From contig JARWIR010000002.1 of the NCBI GenBank assembly GCA_029959085.1, forward strand, positions 39,676,233 through 39,740,232: a stretch of 64,000 bases of DNA, in the 5' to 3' direction. The notes beneath the pieces were generated by a model. That model did no database searches, was not told the DNA's origin, and saw only the letters and a list, made by a program, of their open reading frames with translations. This DNA comes from Nemophila menziesii (lineage: Eukaryota; Streptophyta; Magnoliopsida; Boraginales; Hydrophyllaceae). A program made the position numbers and the translations under genes. Shown piece by piece: positions 26,965-38,181 of this stretch; position 1 is the stretch's first letter; every line of letters starts with the position of its first letter.

Positions 26965-28525
26965 TGGTGGTCCTTTGTGTGTTCTAAAAATAATGCAATA
27001 AATAATCGAACCACAACCACAAGTGTACGGTTGTCCCAAGTAGTATTCTGATAAATCAGATTCGTTCCAAGGACGGAATGGTTGATCACAATGTTTAGCA
27101 AGTAGTGATTGATGCACTTATGAAGATAAAAGACAATAATATATTTGTTTGGTTTTTGTTATAAGACTAATGAATGAAAGACAAATATTAAATTGCAAGT
27201 AAAAGCTAAGACGCAAGTAAAATAAGTGAAAACGCAATATGAGAAGTAGCACTTGAGAACGCAAGGATCCTCCCTATCCTATTTCTTAACTTATGTTGTT
27301 TAAGGGCTAAATTAGTCAATTACAATGGTCGGGATTCTAATATCCTTATACCCCCGTCAGGGTGGACTATAAGGCGATCCTAAAGTGTCACTAGTCCCGT
27401 CAGGGTAAATATGATCCACCGTTGGATGATTAAGTATTATTACCTCATTGGCCCTAGGATTAGCTAAGCTCGTCAGAATCATTAACTTTTATCCTAGATT
27501 GAATAAATAGTTCCGTATTTAAACCCCCCGTCAGGATGATCCAATTGCCACTTATTGGAATAGCCTAAATACTATTACCTGTTCCTAGTTCATGACGCTA
27601 AAAACAGTAAACATTCATAATTTATCGAAAAGAGTAAAAGCCCTAATTTAGTTTAATTTATTAAAAACCCAAATTCAACATTCGTTAATTAATAGGAATT
27701 GGGATTCACCCATTGTTTGTTCTCAAGCACTAATGAAAACTTAGCTCATATTAAAATGAAATACGAAATTAAAAATAAAGGAATTCATATTGTTTACAGA
27801 ATTAAAAAGATAAAAGAACCTAATTTCCGGAATCGGAATGACTACGAACGGAGATATAGACCCTCTCCAGCTCTTGTAGCTTCTTCTCCTTCCTTCAGTT
27901 GCTTCTCTCTGGTGTTTTTAATCTTACAGAATGTGAATTGTGTGTAAAATAGAAGTCAAGGGCTGATTTTATAGGTGGAAATTCGGACTTGGACCTAGGC
28001 TTTTAATTGAATGAAATATAAAAGGCCCAAGTCCACTAACTTAGCCCAAAATCCCGTAACTGCTGATATGCCTTCACTAAAACTGCTTTTCCCGATGCGT
28101 TACAACTCCGATTGACCTCATTCCAGTTGCTAAAGTTCCGTAATTCGATAAGGAATGATTTCTCTTCAAAGGTCAACAGCTAGATCATCGCTTAAGCACC
28201 TCGAAATCAGCAATCTATGGCCTGGAAAATGGATTTTCAGCTCTAAAAATAATATCTTCGGGATTTCTTTTCAAGTCTTGACTCTATCTTTTGATCTTTG
28301 ACTTTCTCCTTAGACTCCTCTTCTAGCTAAAATCTAAAACCTGTAAAATACTCACTAAAAATACCAATATTACGCGCAAAAGCTTAATAAATCAAAAATG
28401 CTAGAATTAAAAGAGGAAAATCATATTATTGCATATTTAGTCCAAAAGTCTATCGAAATGATTAAATAAACACCAAAAATGATGTCTCCTAAGGGTCGAA
28501 AATAAGAACATTTAAGGAGACATCA
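26965..28525 (-). repeat. Athila-1 3' LTR
   Basis: A 1561-bp LTR; in element sense it begins TGATGTCTCC and ends GGACCACCA (TG...CA ends). It differs from the other LTR at about 27020, 27902 and 27926. It contains four copies of a CGTCAG core between 27351 and 27540. Short open frames inside are LTR sequence, not genes. Confidence 0.95.
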
Positions 28526-28538
28526 AGACCCCCAACTC
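28526..28538 (-). other. Athila-1 polypurine tract
   Basis: In element sense GAGTTGGGGGTCT lies immediately before the 3' LTR. It is purine-rich, correctly placed, and identical in Athila-2. It would prime plus-strand DNA synthesis. Confidence 0.7.
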
Positions 28539-29226
28539 AAACCTTTGTCGTCCCGACAAAGCAAAACAAAACAAAACAAGGGGTAGAAGTAAACGCAAGA
28601 ACAAATAGAAGCTTAGCAAATAAACCTAAAGCGATTCTTAAGATAAATCTCATATAGCAAAACTTTAAGAACTAACATATACATACACTAATCATGCAAA
28701 ATCAAACATAAATAATCTCAATCATAAAATTAAAGTTGCAATGCTTGAAGGTTACACTTGTACTCATATCTGTATGATGGTTATAGGATGGTCATTAATC
28801 ATAAATCGCTTTGAATGTTCCACCTAAATATTCCCTATCAACAGAAGTATAAATTCACTATGTATTTAAGAATCAAGAGGTCTTTATGGTTTTAATATTG
28901 GCTTAAGGACGGTATGGATATATATTTGGTAAATTTGAAGTGAGCTTTTGGCTCTCTCCTCACCTACCATCCACATGTCCTCGAGCTTGAGTTACGCTCA
29001 AAAATGTTCTCACTCACCCATTTGACGCGCTAAAGTTGCGTCCCCAATGTCAACCCAAATAAAACTAAGATGATTTCCAAAAATATTCCACTTTGCCGGT
29101 TTATTTTATTCTTTCTTTCTTTTTATTTTATTTTTCATTTCTTTTCTTCTTTTCTTTTTTTTGTACAAGATACCCATGACCATCATTTTGATGTGAAAAG
29201 TCATGTCTCTTATAATTTTCTTTTTC

Positions 29227-29257
<31 letters not shown>

Positions 29258-30017
29258 CAAATCCCGGCAAAGGGTTACAAATAATGATATCATCTACATT
29301 TTGTGCCTCAATACAAACACATATAATCCCTTCCCAATGTAAATTCCCAAAATGTGGACCCTCCACCCCAAACTCAAGCTCGAGACAAGTCTCAGGGTTG
29401 TGATTCAAGTGCGGGTCATTTGGTCATGCCTAATAATCTAAAGGATAATGGGCTTATATCGTGGCTACAAAAGAAAAGGCTTAAGGCTCAAAATTGGGCT
29501 AAGACGGATAAAATTATAATAAGGGATAGAAAGCTAAAAGGTTTCAAATGGCTTAACAAAGAACTGCCCCTATCATTTTCTTAAGTACATAGCTTGTCTT
29601 TAGTTCATATCTAGGTGGGTTCTCTACTAATTAAGATTTCACGTTCTACACACCAAACATATTCCTTAAGTACAAGCTTACTTCATTTGCATTGTTCATT
29701 AATTTTTCCTATCAATTACCTATGTTCGCATGCAATTGTAAGTGCGTTCTATATCAGTCCCTAAAGTCCACTATTTACTATCATAGATTTATCAAAAGTA
29801 TGCTTAAAGGGACATTTAAAATCTTCTATAGTCAAACGCAACTCCGAAAATTATTTTTATTGAAAGCAAATAAAACATATAACACATAAAAATTGGGATG
29901 AGGCAACGAACCCCACCCCAAACTCAAAAATGAGTCGTGTCCCCACGACTCGAAAAGACTCAACGCAATAAAAATAAACTAATCTAACTAAAATGCGAAA
30001 GGGATAGAAAACGTATC
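28539..30017 (-). other. Athila-1 noncoding region between ORF2 and 3' LTR
   Basis: About 1.5 kb with no credible coding frame. It holds a pyrimidine-rich (plus strand) tract at about 29105-29257 that ends in a run of 23 T (29235-29257). Open frames across that tract are low-complexity artefacts. The region is well conserved with 48815-50269 in Athila-2. Confidence 0.6.
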
Positions 30018-31349
30018 TTAACCAGCTCGAGGCTGGTGATCGGTGTTGCGTCCATGAACTTTCTCCTGCATAAGAATACCATAGGTGGCATGTTGAATTG
30101 TGCTCACCCCCGTTAACATGTTTCGGAGAAGTTCTAACTCTTTTGTAACGTTTCCTAAAGATGCAATCATCTTCACTTGGTTCTCTTCTAACACCTTCAC
30201 TTTAGCTTCCAACTCATCAGTTGTATGCATCTTCTTCTTTGGAGGAGCTCTAGGATTCCTTGTTGCTTTTACCACCTCATCATGAATATTCTTGACCAAA
30301 GTTAAACCCATACTCTCACACCCTACAACACGATCAATCTCTGCGTCTTTACGCGGAACCTTTGCGTCCAAGCACAAAGTAGTGACGGTACAAGGAAATT
30401 TGAGATTTTGTTGTGAAGTAGGAATTCTAGCAAATTCCATGATGGTATCATATATCACACGAGCAACATCCATGGGTTTCTCCTCAATAATACATTTAAT
30501 GAACAAAAGATGCTCCTTCTTCACTTCCGATATGTGTTTAACTCCGAAGAAGGTAGGTATTATGAAACGTGACCAGATCTTAGCACATGGTAGCAAGTTA
30601 CTACTATACATCTGTCCAGGATATCTCTCTCCTTCGGGAATTGGGTGGGCCCCATCAACAATCACTTTCCCCCAAAGGGATTCATAATCAAACGAAGGCT
30701 CTTTAAGAGATTCTTGAAACGGACATAGTCCGGAAAACTTGGGTAACTTCAATGATTTACGAATAAGTTCAACGGAGAAAGGAACTACCTTTTTGCGAAT
30801 AATGACAGCTTCTTTTGAGAAGGCGATTCCTTCATAAAAATCTCGCACCAAGGTAGGAATATACTCAAGCTTCCTTTCTCTCAATTCTTTCCAGCCCAAT
30901 TTATCACAAGTAACACCATAATCTTTATAAGCACTAGTCATAATACCTTTAGGAAGATTCATCTCCTCACCAAACTTCAAAAATTCAATTCGATCACGAA
31001 CCTGAGTATCCCAAGGAACGAAGACTCTCTTAGGCTTTTGAGCCCAAGCTTTCCTACGCGGAGCTTTCGGTTGTTGCACTGGTATTTCGGGAACTTCTTG
31101 TTCAGTTTCTTCAATTTCTTCTTCAACTTCTTCCTCACTTTCTTCATCACTCTCATCAATTAACCTACTCTTTTTCGGATTAGCCTTACTCGGATTTTCT
31201 TTTCTTTTCGGAGCAATTGGGTTTTGGACAGTCTTTTTGGATCTTGAATCCGGAATTTCAATTGCTTGGTCTGGGCTAGCTCCAACAGTGTTCCTGTTTC
31301 TTGGTATGTTTCTTCGATAGTTACACATGGAATCGGTTCTGTTAGTCAT
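30018..31349 (-). CDS. Athila-1 ORF2, plant transposon protein of unknown function
   Basis: This open frame lies downstream of pol in the position where Athila elements carry an env-like or accessory ORF. The frame is open from 31508, but I place the start at 31349 (MTNRTDS) because Athila-2 starts at the same point (MTNRTGD) and the upstream 53 codons are not shared. The product is about 443 residues: a basic, acidic-patch-rich N-terminus with a glutamate run (SEEEVEEEIEETEQEVPE), a central globular region (about RIEFLKFGEE to VPRKDAEID), and a C-terminal heptad-like segment (LEAKVKVLEENQVKM) that may form a coiled coil. The central part resembles the 'putative plant transposon protein' domain found in many plant retroelement annotations. 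I see no signal peptide or clear transmembrane segment, so an envelope function is not supported. Expression would need splicing or an internal promoter. Confidence 0.75.
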   Translation of the reverse strand: MTNRTDSMCNYRRNIPRNRNTVGASPDQAIEIPDSRSKKTVQNPIAPKRKENPSKANPKKSRLIDESDEESEEEVEEEIEETEQEVPEIPVQQPKAPRRKAWAQKPKRVFVPWDTQVRDRIEFLKFGEEMNLPKGIMTSAYKDYGVTCDKLGWKELRERKLEYIPTLVRDFYEGIAFSKEAVIIRKKVVPFSVELIRKSLKLPKFSGLCPFQESLKEPSFDYESLWGKVIVDGAHPIPEGERYPGQMYSSNLLPCAKIWSRFIIPTFFGVKHISEVKKEHLLFIKCIIEEKPMDVARVIYDTIMEFARIPTSQQNLKFPCTVTTLCLDAKVPRKDAEIDRVVGCESMGLTLVKNIHDEVVKATRNPRAPPKKKMHTTDELEAKVKVLEENQVKMIASLGNVTKELELLRNMLTGVSTIQHATYGILMQEKVHGRNTDHQPRAG

Positions 31350-31738
31350 CTCTTTGCACCCCAAACTCAAAACTTCAAATAGAGAAAAAGCTAGAGAAAA
31401 GCTTTGAAATTTGATGTTTTGAGGCTTAAAACTTGAAGAACTAGGTGTTATATGAGATGGGTTAAGGTAATTTGAAAGAGATTTTGAAAGAATTTGGATT
31501 AATTTCAAGGTTGGGAGAAAGAAATTTTTGGAGAAAAGGTGAAATTTGATGATGTTTTGGAGAAGCTATGAGTTGATTTTGTGTTTTTGTGATGATAGAA
31601 GGCTTGATTTGATGATTTTATAGTTGTTTGTTGATGATTTTCGGAGTAGGTGGAGGCAAGAATTCGGATTATAAGGTTTGGCTTGGAAAAGAGGCAAAAA
31701 ACTAGGTTTAATGAAGTTAAAACCGCCTCTCGTAACAG
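31350..31738 (-). other. Athila-1 ORF2 leader
   Basis: Noncoding stretch upstream of ORF2 in element sense. The first 53 codons are open by chance in the ORF2 frame. Nothing else is recognised. Confidence 0.45.
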
Positions 31739-32175
31739 CTGGCCGGTATGCCTTCGGATTCGCCGGTATGCCGGCCGATTCGCCGGTATGCCGCCCGAGA
31801 GGTCGGCGAATTTTTTTTTTTTTTTTTTTTTTTTTACCTCAAAACGCAAGTGCATTGCGTCGTCGCTGACGCAATGGTCAGGGAATTTGAAATCCTTGAC
31901 CGGCTAGCCGGCGGATTCGCCGGTATGCCTGTGAAATCTCGATGGCGCATTTGATGACGCAGCAACCTTGCGTCATCGCTGACGCAAGGACCAGAACATT
32001 CTTCCTCGTTGGCCGGCTAGCCGGCGGATTCGCCGGCATGCCGGTGCTTTCTCGCTGGCGCGAATGAAGACGCAGCATTGCTGCGTTGTCGCTGACGCAG
32101 TGGTCAGGGAGTTGGGGTCTATCTGCTCGTTTGGCCGGTATGCCGGCTAGCTCGCCGGCTAGCCGGTCAAACCTG
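31739..32175 (-). repeat. Athila-1 variable repeat block between pol and ORF2
   Basis: About three and a half imperfect repeats of about 115 bp. Each contains GCTGACGCA, GGTCAG, a GCCGGCTAGCCGGC-type palindrome, GATTCGCCGG and TGGCGC. A run of 25 T (31811-31835) lies inside it. The block is much richer in G+C than the rest of the element. Athila-2 has a block of the same layout but different palindromes at 51970-52440. Confidence 0.8.
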
Positions 32176-32405
32176 CTGTGGACTTCAATTTTCTTCGTTT
32201 TTCCCATCGTTTGACCCCAAACTCATGACCATTATACCCCTGAAATCATCAAAAACAAACACCCTTCCTCATTTCTTAAAAATAAAAACTAAAATCAACG
32301 AAAACTTTAACTAATTTACACTACGGAAACTGAAATACGTAAACTAATATACAAGAAATTGGCTTTTGTTTAACGTCGTTAAGCTCGACGGGTTACCTCG
32401 TGCTT

Positions 32406-35400
32406 CTAAGGAGCTTCGAGGAGGTACATGACCTCTCCGGGATGTGGGTCTTTTGCACGATCGGTGTCTTCTCCTCCATGATAAATTTTTAAACGATGAC
32501 CGTTCACCATGAATGTACGGTTCTCAAGTGGATGTTCTATCTCTATAGCTCCATGAGGTGTAACCTTGGTTACAATGTAAGGACCCGACCACTTCGATCT
32601 TAATTTCCCCGGATAATTACTGAACTTCGAATTATATTTCAACACTCTTTGTCCCACTATAAAGTTCTTTTCTCGAATTCGATTATCATGCCATCTCTTA
32701 GTATTTTCTTTATAAAGCTTAGCATTTTCATAAGCATGTAATCTAAATTCATCTAGCTCATTAAGTTTCATCATTCGATTCTCACCAGCTAGTGTAGGAT
32801 CTAAATTTAACTTAGCAATAGCCCAATAGGCACCCATTTCTAACTCAAGAGGTAAGTGACAAGCCTTACCATATACCATCCGATACGGGGAAGCACCTAC
32901 TGGGGTTTTGAAAGCAGTTCGATATGCCCAAAGTGCGTCATCTAATTTCATAGACCAATCCTTTCTTGTAGGACCAACGGTTTTCTCTAAAATAGATTTT
33001 ACCTCACGATTTGATACTTCGGCTTGACCATTGGCTTGTGGATGATAAGCGGTAGACACACGATGTCTGACTCCATATTTCTCTAGGACAGTCTTCAGAT
33101 ACTTATTAACGAAATGAGTACCTCCATCGCTAATAATCACCCTTGGAGTTCCATGTCTAGTGAAAATATGTGATTTTAAGAACTTAATCACTACTCTAGA
33201 ATCATTGGTTGGTAGAGCCACCGCTTCTACCCACTTAGACACGTAATCAACAGCTAATAAGATGTAGAGGTTACCATTTGACGGAACGAACGGACCCATA
33301 AAATCTATACCCCAAACATCGAATATTTCAACTTCTAACACATTATTACGTGGCATCTCATCCCTCTTGGATATGTTACCGGTAAATTGGCATCTATTAC
33401 ATCTTTTAGTATATTCATGACAATCTTTTATAATAGAAGGCCAATAGAAACCAGATTGTAATACCTTAGCAGCAGTTCGATCTCCTTTGAAATGTCCACC
33501 GTAAGGTGAATCATGACACCCAGCTATAATCGCCTCAATTTCTTCCTTGGCTACGCATCTTCTTACCATCTGATCAGCACACACTTTGTAGAGGAACGGA
33601 TCCTCCCAAAAGAACTGTCTTGCACGGTGAGCTAATCTTTTTCTCTCTTGATAAGTTGATCCTTCAGGAAAGGAACCACTTACCACTAAGTTTGCAATAT
33701 CCGCATACCAAGGGGCTTCATAGTCACGAACTTCGAATAGATTCTCATCAGGAAATTCTTCTCTAACTGCTTCAGTACCACTATTCAACTCCGAACCTTC
33801 TAATCTCGATAGATGATCTGCAACCTGATTCTCGCACCCTTTTCTATCCTTGATCTCTAAATCGAACTCTTGAAGCAATAACACCCATCTGATTAACCTC
33901 GGTTTAGCATCCTTCTTCTCCATAAGATATCGAATTGCTGAATGATCTGTATAAACAATAACTTTCGCTCCAAGAAGATAAGAGCGAAATTTATCGAATG
34001 AATACACAACCGCTAGCAACTCCTTTTCTGTAACTGTATAATTGATCTGAGCACCATTAAAAGTTTTACTAGCATAGTAAATCGAATGAAAAACTTTCTC
34101 TTTTCTTTGTCCTAATACAGCTCCCATACATAAATCACTCGCATCACACATAACCTCAAACGGTAAATTCCAATCTGGAGGCACTACTATAGGAGCAGAA
34201 ATAAGCTTTTCTTTGATTGCTTTGAAAGCCGCTAAACAAGCTTCATCAAAAAGGAATTTGGAATCCTTTTCAAGTAAGTTGCATAACGGTTTCGCAATCT
34301 TAGAAAAGTCTTTGATAAATCGCCTATAAAAGCCAGCATGGCCTAGAAAACTTCTTACCCCTTTAACAGAAACAGGAGGGGGAAGAGTTTTAATTACCTC
34401 AATCTTCGCTCTATCGACTTCCAATCCAACACTCGAAATTTTGTGACCCAGAACAATACCTTCGCGAACCATGAAATGACATTTCTCCCAGTTTAAGACC
34501 AAATCTGTTTCTTTGCATCTGATTAACACTTTCTCCAAATTGTCTAAGCACTTATCAAAATCATCACCAAATACAGAGAAATCATCCATAAACACTTCAA
34601 GAAAGTTATCGATCATATCCCAGAAGATGGCCATCATGCATCTTTGAAAAGTAGCAGGAGCATTACACAACCCAAATGGCATTCTACGATATGCAAAAGT
34701 ACCAAAGGGGCATGTAAATGTTGTTTTATGTTGATCTTCTGGAGCCACGTAAATTTGATTATACCCTGAATAACCATCCAAGAAGCAATAGTACTCTCTT
34801 CCGGCTAATTTGTCTAACATCTGATCTATGAAGGGCAAAGGGAAATGATCTTTTCTGGTGGCCTTGTTCAGCTTCCTATAATCCATGCAAACTCTCCATC
34901 CAACTACCGTTCTTGAAGGAATCGCTTCATTTTTATCATTAAGAACTGTTGTCATTCCTCCCTTCTTCGGTACACACTGAACCGGACTCACCCATTCGCT
35001 ACTCGAAATGGGATAAATAATCCCCGCATCTAAAAGCTTGATCACCTCTTTCTTTACCACATCCTTCATAGCGGGCATTAATCTTCTTTGACCTTCAACT
35101 GAGCGTGCGTTAACATCTTCAAGTATGATTTTGTGTTGACAATAGGATGGACTAATGCCTTTGATGTCAGCAATTGTCCAACCTATTGCTTCTTTGTTTG
35201 CTCTTAAGACACGCAACAGTTTATCTTCTTGAGGACCTGTTAAATTAGCTGAAACAATAACAGGTAGAGTTTCATTAGTACCTAAATACGCATACCTCAA
35301 GTGTGCTGGCAATGGTTTTTCTTCCAATTCCGGAGGAGATTCAATTGAAGGCTTCTTTTTAGGAACAATCTCCCCCGGTTCTCTCACAGGTTCATAGGCA

Positions 35401-38051
35401 GGACGCCTATACTTCGGATTTTCAGAATTGAGAGCTGCTATTGTTTCAGTAAGCTCCTCCATCATCTCAGGTGAATCTAGTGTTAAAGCAGCCTGCAAGA
35501 TATCATCAAAATTTAGACAATTAAATACCTCTTGCGATGCTTGCTCTACTACATCCATTCTGAAGCAATCTTCCTGAGAGTCTGGGAATTTCATAGCTCG
35601 AAATACATTGAATTTCACTTCCTCATCTTGTATCCTCATTGTTAATTCGCCATTCTCTACATCGATCAATGTTCTCCCTGTAGCTAGGAATGGTCTACCC
35701 AAGATAATGGGGACATTTCTATCTGCATTGTATTCAAGGATTACGAAATCAACAGGAAATATAAGTGTACCTGCCTTAACAGGGACATCCTCAATGCGGC
35801 CTTCAGGATGAGCAAGAGATCTGTCCGCCATTTGCAAGACCATAGAAGTGGGTCTTGCGTTTCCAATTTTTAGCTTATCAAATATCGACTTGGGCATCAA
35901 ATTGATGCTAGCTCCCAAGTCACATAGCGCCTTTCCTTTCCATTCTTCCCCAATTGATATGGGAATCGTGAAACTCCCTGGATCTACTAACTTCGGAGGT
36001 AATTTACTTTGGCAAATCGCGCTACACTCTTCTGGGAGACCAATCATCTCGTTATCACAATAGGGCCTTTTGTTAGTGAGGGCCCTCTTCAAAAACTTCG
36101 TATACTTCGGAATATCTCGAATCGCCTCAAGTAACGGGATATTAATACTTAGACCCTTCACTCTGTTAAAGAATTTCTGAAAATCACCCAAATCACCCTT
36201 TTTCTGAACTCGTGATGGAAACGGTGGTGGAGGGCGATTAATCACCATATCATCTTTCTTTTTCGGAACTTCTCGTGGTCTCACTATTTCTTCAACCTCA
36301 CTCTCTTTCTCTTTCTCTTTCTCCACCACTTCCTTTTCTTTTCTTGGTACTTCTTTCTCTTTCATAATGGGAAAAGGAGGGGGAGGAAGGTTCTTACCAC
36401 TTCTCAAAGTAACAGCATTACAATCTTCGCGTTGCTTCGGATTCTCAGTATCGCTAGGAAGTTGCCCTTGTGGGCGCTGATTCAGCTGTTTATTAATTTG
36501 GCTTAGCTGATTCTGGAAAATCTTCATATTCGCTTCAGCTGCGTTCTGACGTTCTAAGGCTTGTGTTTGAAGAGCAATCAAATTTTCAACGGTTTTCTGA
36601 AGGGTAACTACTCCTTCTTGTGGATGGGCAGGTAAGGCTTTTTGGTTTAAAGTTTCATCGTATGTATTCTGAGGAGTATTCTGAGGAGCTTGCCTTTGTA
36701 CATAATTTCCCTGATTCTGTCCTCCTTGATAATTGTTGTGTGGTCTTGGATTATAGTTGTTACCTTGGGGACGCGGCTGATACGCATAGGTAGGATTGGC
36801 TGCCCCATTAGGATTTGAGTATTGAAACCCAGGATGGTTTCTGTTAGGCTGATATCCATTACCACTTGAATTGAAGTTACCTCTATTGGACATGAACATC
36901 ACGGATTCTTGGTTATTTGGACAACTTTCCTCATCATGATCATCTACCTGGCAAATCGAACACATATAAACCTCTTGTGCAGCATGCACAGCTACCTTCT
37001 TACCCGAAAATCCTTCTTTCACAGCTAAAGTAAGCTGTTTTAATTGTTGCTCAATAGTACTCTGAATCTTGTTCTCAAACGTAGCAAATTTCTCTTCCAT
37101 ATCAACATTATTCACTCCCTTAACCGGTGTTCTTACTGAATTCCACCCAACTTCATTCTTGACTGTTCTCTCTAAGATAATTTTAGCATGAGCGGGTTGA
37201 ACTTGAAGAAAACCTGCACCACATAGCGTATCCAACTTCTCTCTCGAAATTCCATCAAGGCCTCTATAAAAGATCTTTAACTGTTGTTGTTCTGAAAAGC
37301 CATGATTAGGAACTTTACGCAAACACATCTGAAACCTTGTCCAACTCCTACCCACAGTTTCCTCATATTCTTGACGGAAATGCGTCAATTCTAATTCAGC
37401 ATCTAACCTCATGTTACTTGGATAATACCTGTCAAAGAACGCAATCTCTAATTGGTCCCAATTGGTGATCTTCGTAGGATCTTGCGTATCGTGCCATTCA
37501 CTTGCTCCCTCAGTAACAAAGAACTTAAAAGCAGCAAAATACATCTGTTCTCTCGAGACCCCTTGTGTGATATAAGAATCACATATCTGTTTGAATTTCT
37601 GTACTGCCCTGAGAGGATCTTCTGCTGGTCTACCACGAAAATTACCAAAATTCTGGAACTGAGCTAACATGCCCGAATCTGGACGAAAACGTGGAACATT
37701 AATATCTGGAGCACCTACTCCTATAGCTGGAGCACGGAATGGAACTTCTGGAGGACCGTTAGTAAACCACGGATCATGATTCATCACTATCTGGACTGGA
37801 GGATTGGGATTTAGTAGTTGAACTTGAGGAATAACGCCTGGAGCTAAAGGTTGGCCATTTGCATCTAGCTGGCCTTGTCCATTATTCTGCTGATTATTTT
37901 GAAGATTGATGTCTGCCATTCTGTTACTTAACTCTTCTACCTCTAAGGCTTCTCGTTCTCTTCTTCTCTTGTTCGCAAGTCTGATCAACGATTCTGGATT
38001 ACTAAGGATCGGAGGTGTTGGCTCTAGATCCTTGAATAGCCTTCTTCGCAT
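32406..38051 (-). CDS. Athila-1 gag-pol polyprotein
   Basis: An uninterrupted 1881-codon frame starting MRRRLFKDL. Domains in order: retrotransposon gag (about 130-290, with [20 protein letters not shown]); a CCHC zinc knuckle C-x2-C-x4-H-x4-C at 364-377; an aspartic protease with DLGAS at 711-715; reverse transcriptase with F-M-D-D at about 1154-1157; RNase H with its first Asp near 1303; an integrase zinc-binding region; and the integrase core with Asp1583, Asp1642 and Glu1678 (DD35E spacing). The C-terminus has a GPY-type segment ([11 protein letters not shown]) and no chromodomain. The product makes virus-like particles, copies the RNA and integrates the cDNA. Gag and pol share one frame, so no frameshift is needed. 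All key residues I looked for are present, consistent with a recently active element. Confidence 0.93.
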   Translation of the reverse strand: MRRRLFKDLEPTPPILSNPESLIRLANKRRREREALEVEELSNRMADINLQNNQQNNGQGQLDANGQPLAPGVIPQVQLLNPNPPVQIVMNHDPWFTNGPPEVPFRAPAIGVGAPDINVPRFRPDSGMLAQFQNFGNFRGRPAEDPLRAVQKFKQICDSYITQGVSREQMYFAAFKFFVTEGASEWHDTQDPTKITNWDQLEIAFFDRYYPSNMRLDAELELTHFRQEYEETVGRSWTRFQMCLRKVPNHGFSEQQQLKIFYRGLDGISREKLDTLCGAGFLQVQPAHAKIILERTVKNEVGWNSVRTPVKGVNNVDMEEKFATFENKIQSTIEQQLKQLTLAVKEGFSGKKVAVHAAQEVYMCSICQVDDHDEESCPNNQESVMFMSNRGNFNSSGNGYQPNRNHPGFQYSNPNGAANPTYAYQPRPQGNNYNPRPHNNYQGGQNQGNYVQRQAPQNTPQNTYDETLNQKALPAHPQEGVVTLQKTVENLIALQTQALERQNAAEANMKIFQNQLSQINKQLNQRPQGQLPSDTENPKQREDCNAVTLRSGKNLPPPPFPIMKEKEVPRKEKEVVEKEKEKESEVEEIVRPREVPKKKDDMVINRPPPPFPSRVQKKGDLGDFQKFFNRVKGLSINIPLLEAIRDIPKYTKFLKRALTNKRPYCDNEMIGLPEECSAICQSKLPPKLVDPGSFTIPISIGEEWKGKALCDLGASINLMPKSIFDKLKIGNARPTSMVLQMADRSLAHPEGRIEDVPVKAGTLIFPVDFVILEYNADRNVPIILGRPFLATGRTLIDVENGELTMRIQDEEVKFNVFRAMKFPDSQEDCFRMDVVEQASQEVFNCLNFDDILQAALTLDSPEMMEELTETIAALNSENPKYRRPAYEPVREPGEIVPKKKPSIESPPELEEKPLPAHLRYAYLGTNETLPVIVSANLTGPQEDKLLRVLRANKEAIGWTIADIKGISPSYCQHKIILEDVNARSVEGQRRLMPAMKDVVKKEVIKLLDAGIIYPISSSEWVSPVQCVPKKGGMTTVLNDKNEAIPSRTVVGWRVCMDYRKLNKATRKDHFPLPFIDQMLDKLAGREYYCFLDGYSGYNQIYVAPEDQHKTTFTCPFGTFAYRRMPFGLCNAPATFQRCMMAIFWDMIDNFLEVFMDDFSVFGDDFDKCLDNLEKVLIRCKETDLVLNWEKCHFMVREGIVLGHKISSVGLEVDRAKIEVIKTLPPPVSVKGVRSFLGHAGFYRRFIKDFSKIAKPLCNLLEKDSKFLFDEACLAAFKAIKEKLISAPIVVPPDWNLPFEVMCDASDLCMGAVLGQRKEKVFHSIYYASKTFNGAQINYTVTEKELLAVVYSFDKFRSYLLGAKVIVYTDHSAIRYLMEKKDAKPRLIRWVLLLQEFDLEIKDRKGCENQVADHLSRLEGSELNSGTEAVREEFPDENLFEVRDYEAPWYADIANLVVSGSFPEGSTYQERKRLAHRARQFFWEDPFLYKVCADQMVRRCVAKEEIEAIIAGCHDSPYGGHFKGDRTAAKVLQSGFYWPSIIKDCHEYTKRCNRCQFTGNISKRDEMPRNNVLEVEIFDVWGIDFMGPFVPSNGNLYILLAVDYVSKWVEAVALPTNDSRVVIKFLKSHIFTRHGTPRVIISDGGTHFVNKYLKTVLEKYGVRHRVSTAYHPQANGQAEVSNREVKSILEKTVGPTRKDWSMKLDDALWAYRTAFKTPVGASPYRMVYGKACHLPLELEMGAYWAIAKLNLDPTLAGENRMMKLNELDEFRLHAYENAKLYKENTKRWHDNRIREKNFIVGQRVLKYNSKFSNYPGKLRSKWSGPYIVTKVTPHGAIEIEHPLENRTFMVNGHRLKIYHGGEDTDRAKDPHPGEVMYLLEAP

Positions 38052-38157
38052 ACACCAAACCTAAAAACCTGAAAAGAAACTAAACAAAAAGCGTAAAACT
38101 GATAAAATAAAAATGCACTTATCACTAAAGGATAAACACCGTGGTCACACGCTACCG
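38052..38157 (-). other. Athila-1 5' leader
   Basis: Short untranslated region between the PBS and the gag start, only about 105 bp. No further motif is seen. Confidence 0.6.
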
Positions 38158-38175
38158 TCCCCGGCAGCGGCGCCA
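38158..38175 (-). other. Athila-1 primer-binding site (tRNA-Asp type)
   Basis: In element sense TGGCGCCGCTGCCGGGGA lies six bases after the end of the 5' LTR. This matches, with about one difference, the complement of the plant tRNA-Asp 3' end, the primer usually assigned to Athila elements. Confidence 0.85.
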
Positions 38176-38181
38176 AAAACT

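Noticed and set aside
29070..29408. Overlapping open frames across the T-rich tract of Athila-1
   Set aside because: Low-complexity polypyrimidine sequence open on both strands; no conserved counterpart frame in Athila-2.
30018..31349. ORF2 as a retroviral envelope gene
   Set aside because: I see no signal peptide, clear transmembrane segment or glycoprotein-like cysteine pattern; the position alone is env-like.
31350..31508. N-terminal extension of Athila-1 ORF2
   Set aside because: The upstream 53 codons are absent from Athila-2, whose ORF2 starts at the equivalent internal Met, so I treat them as leader.
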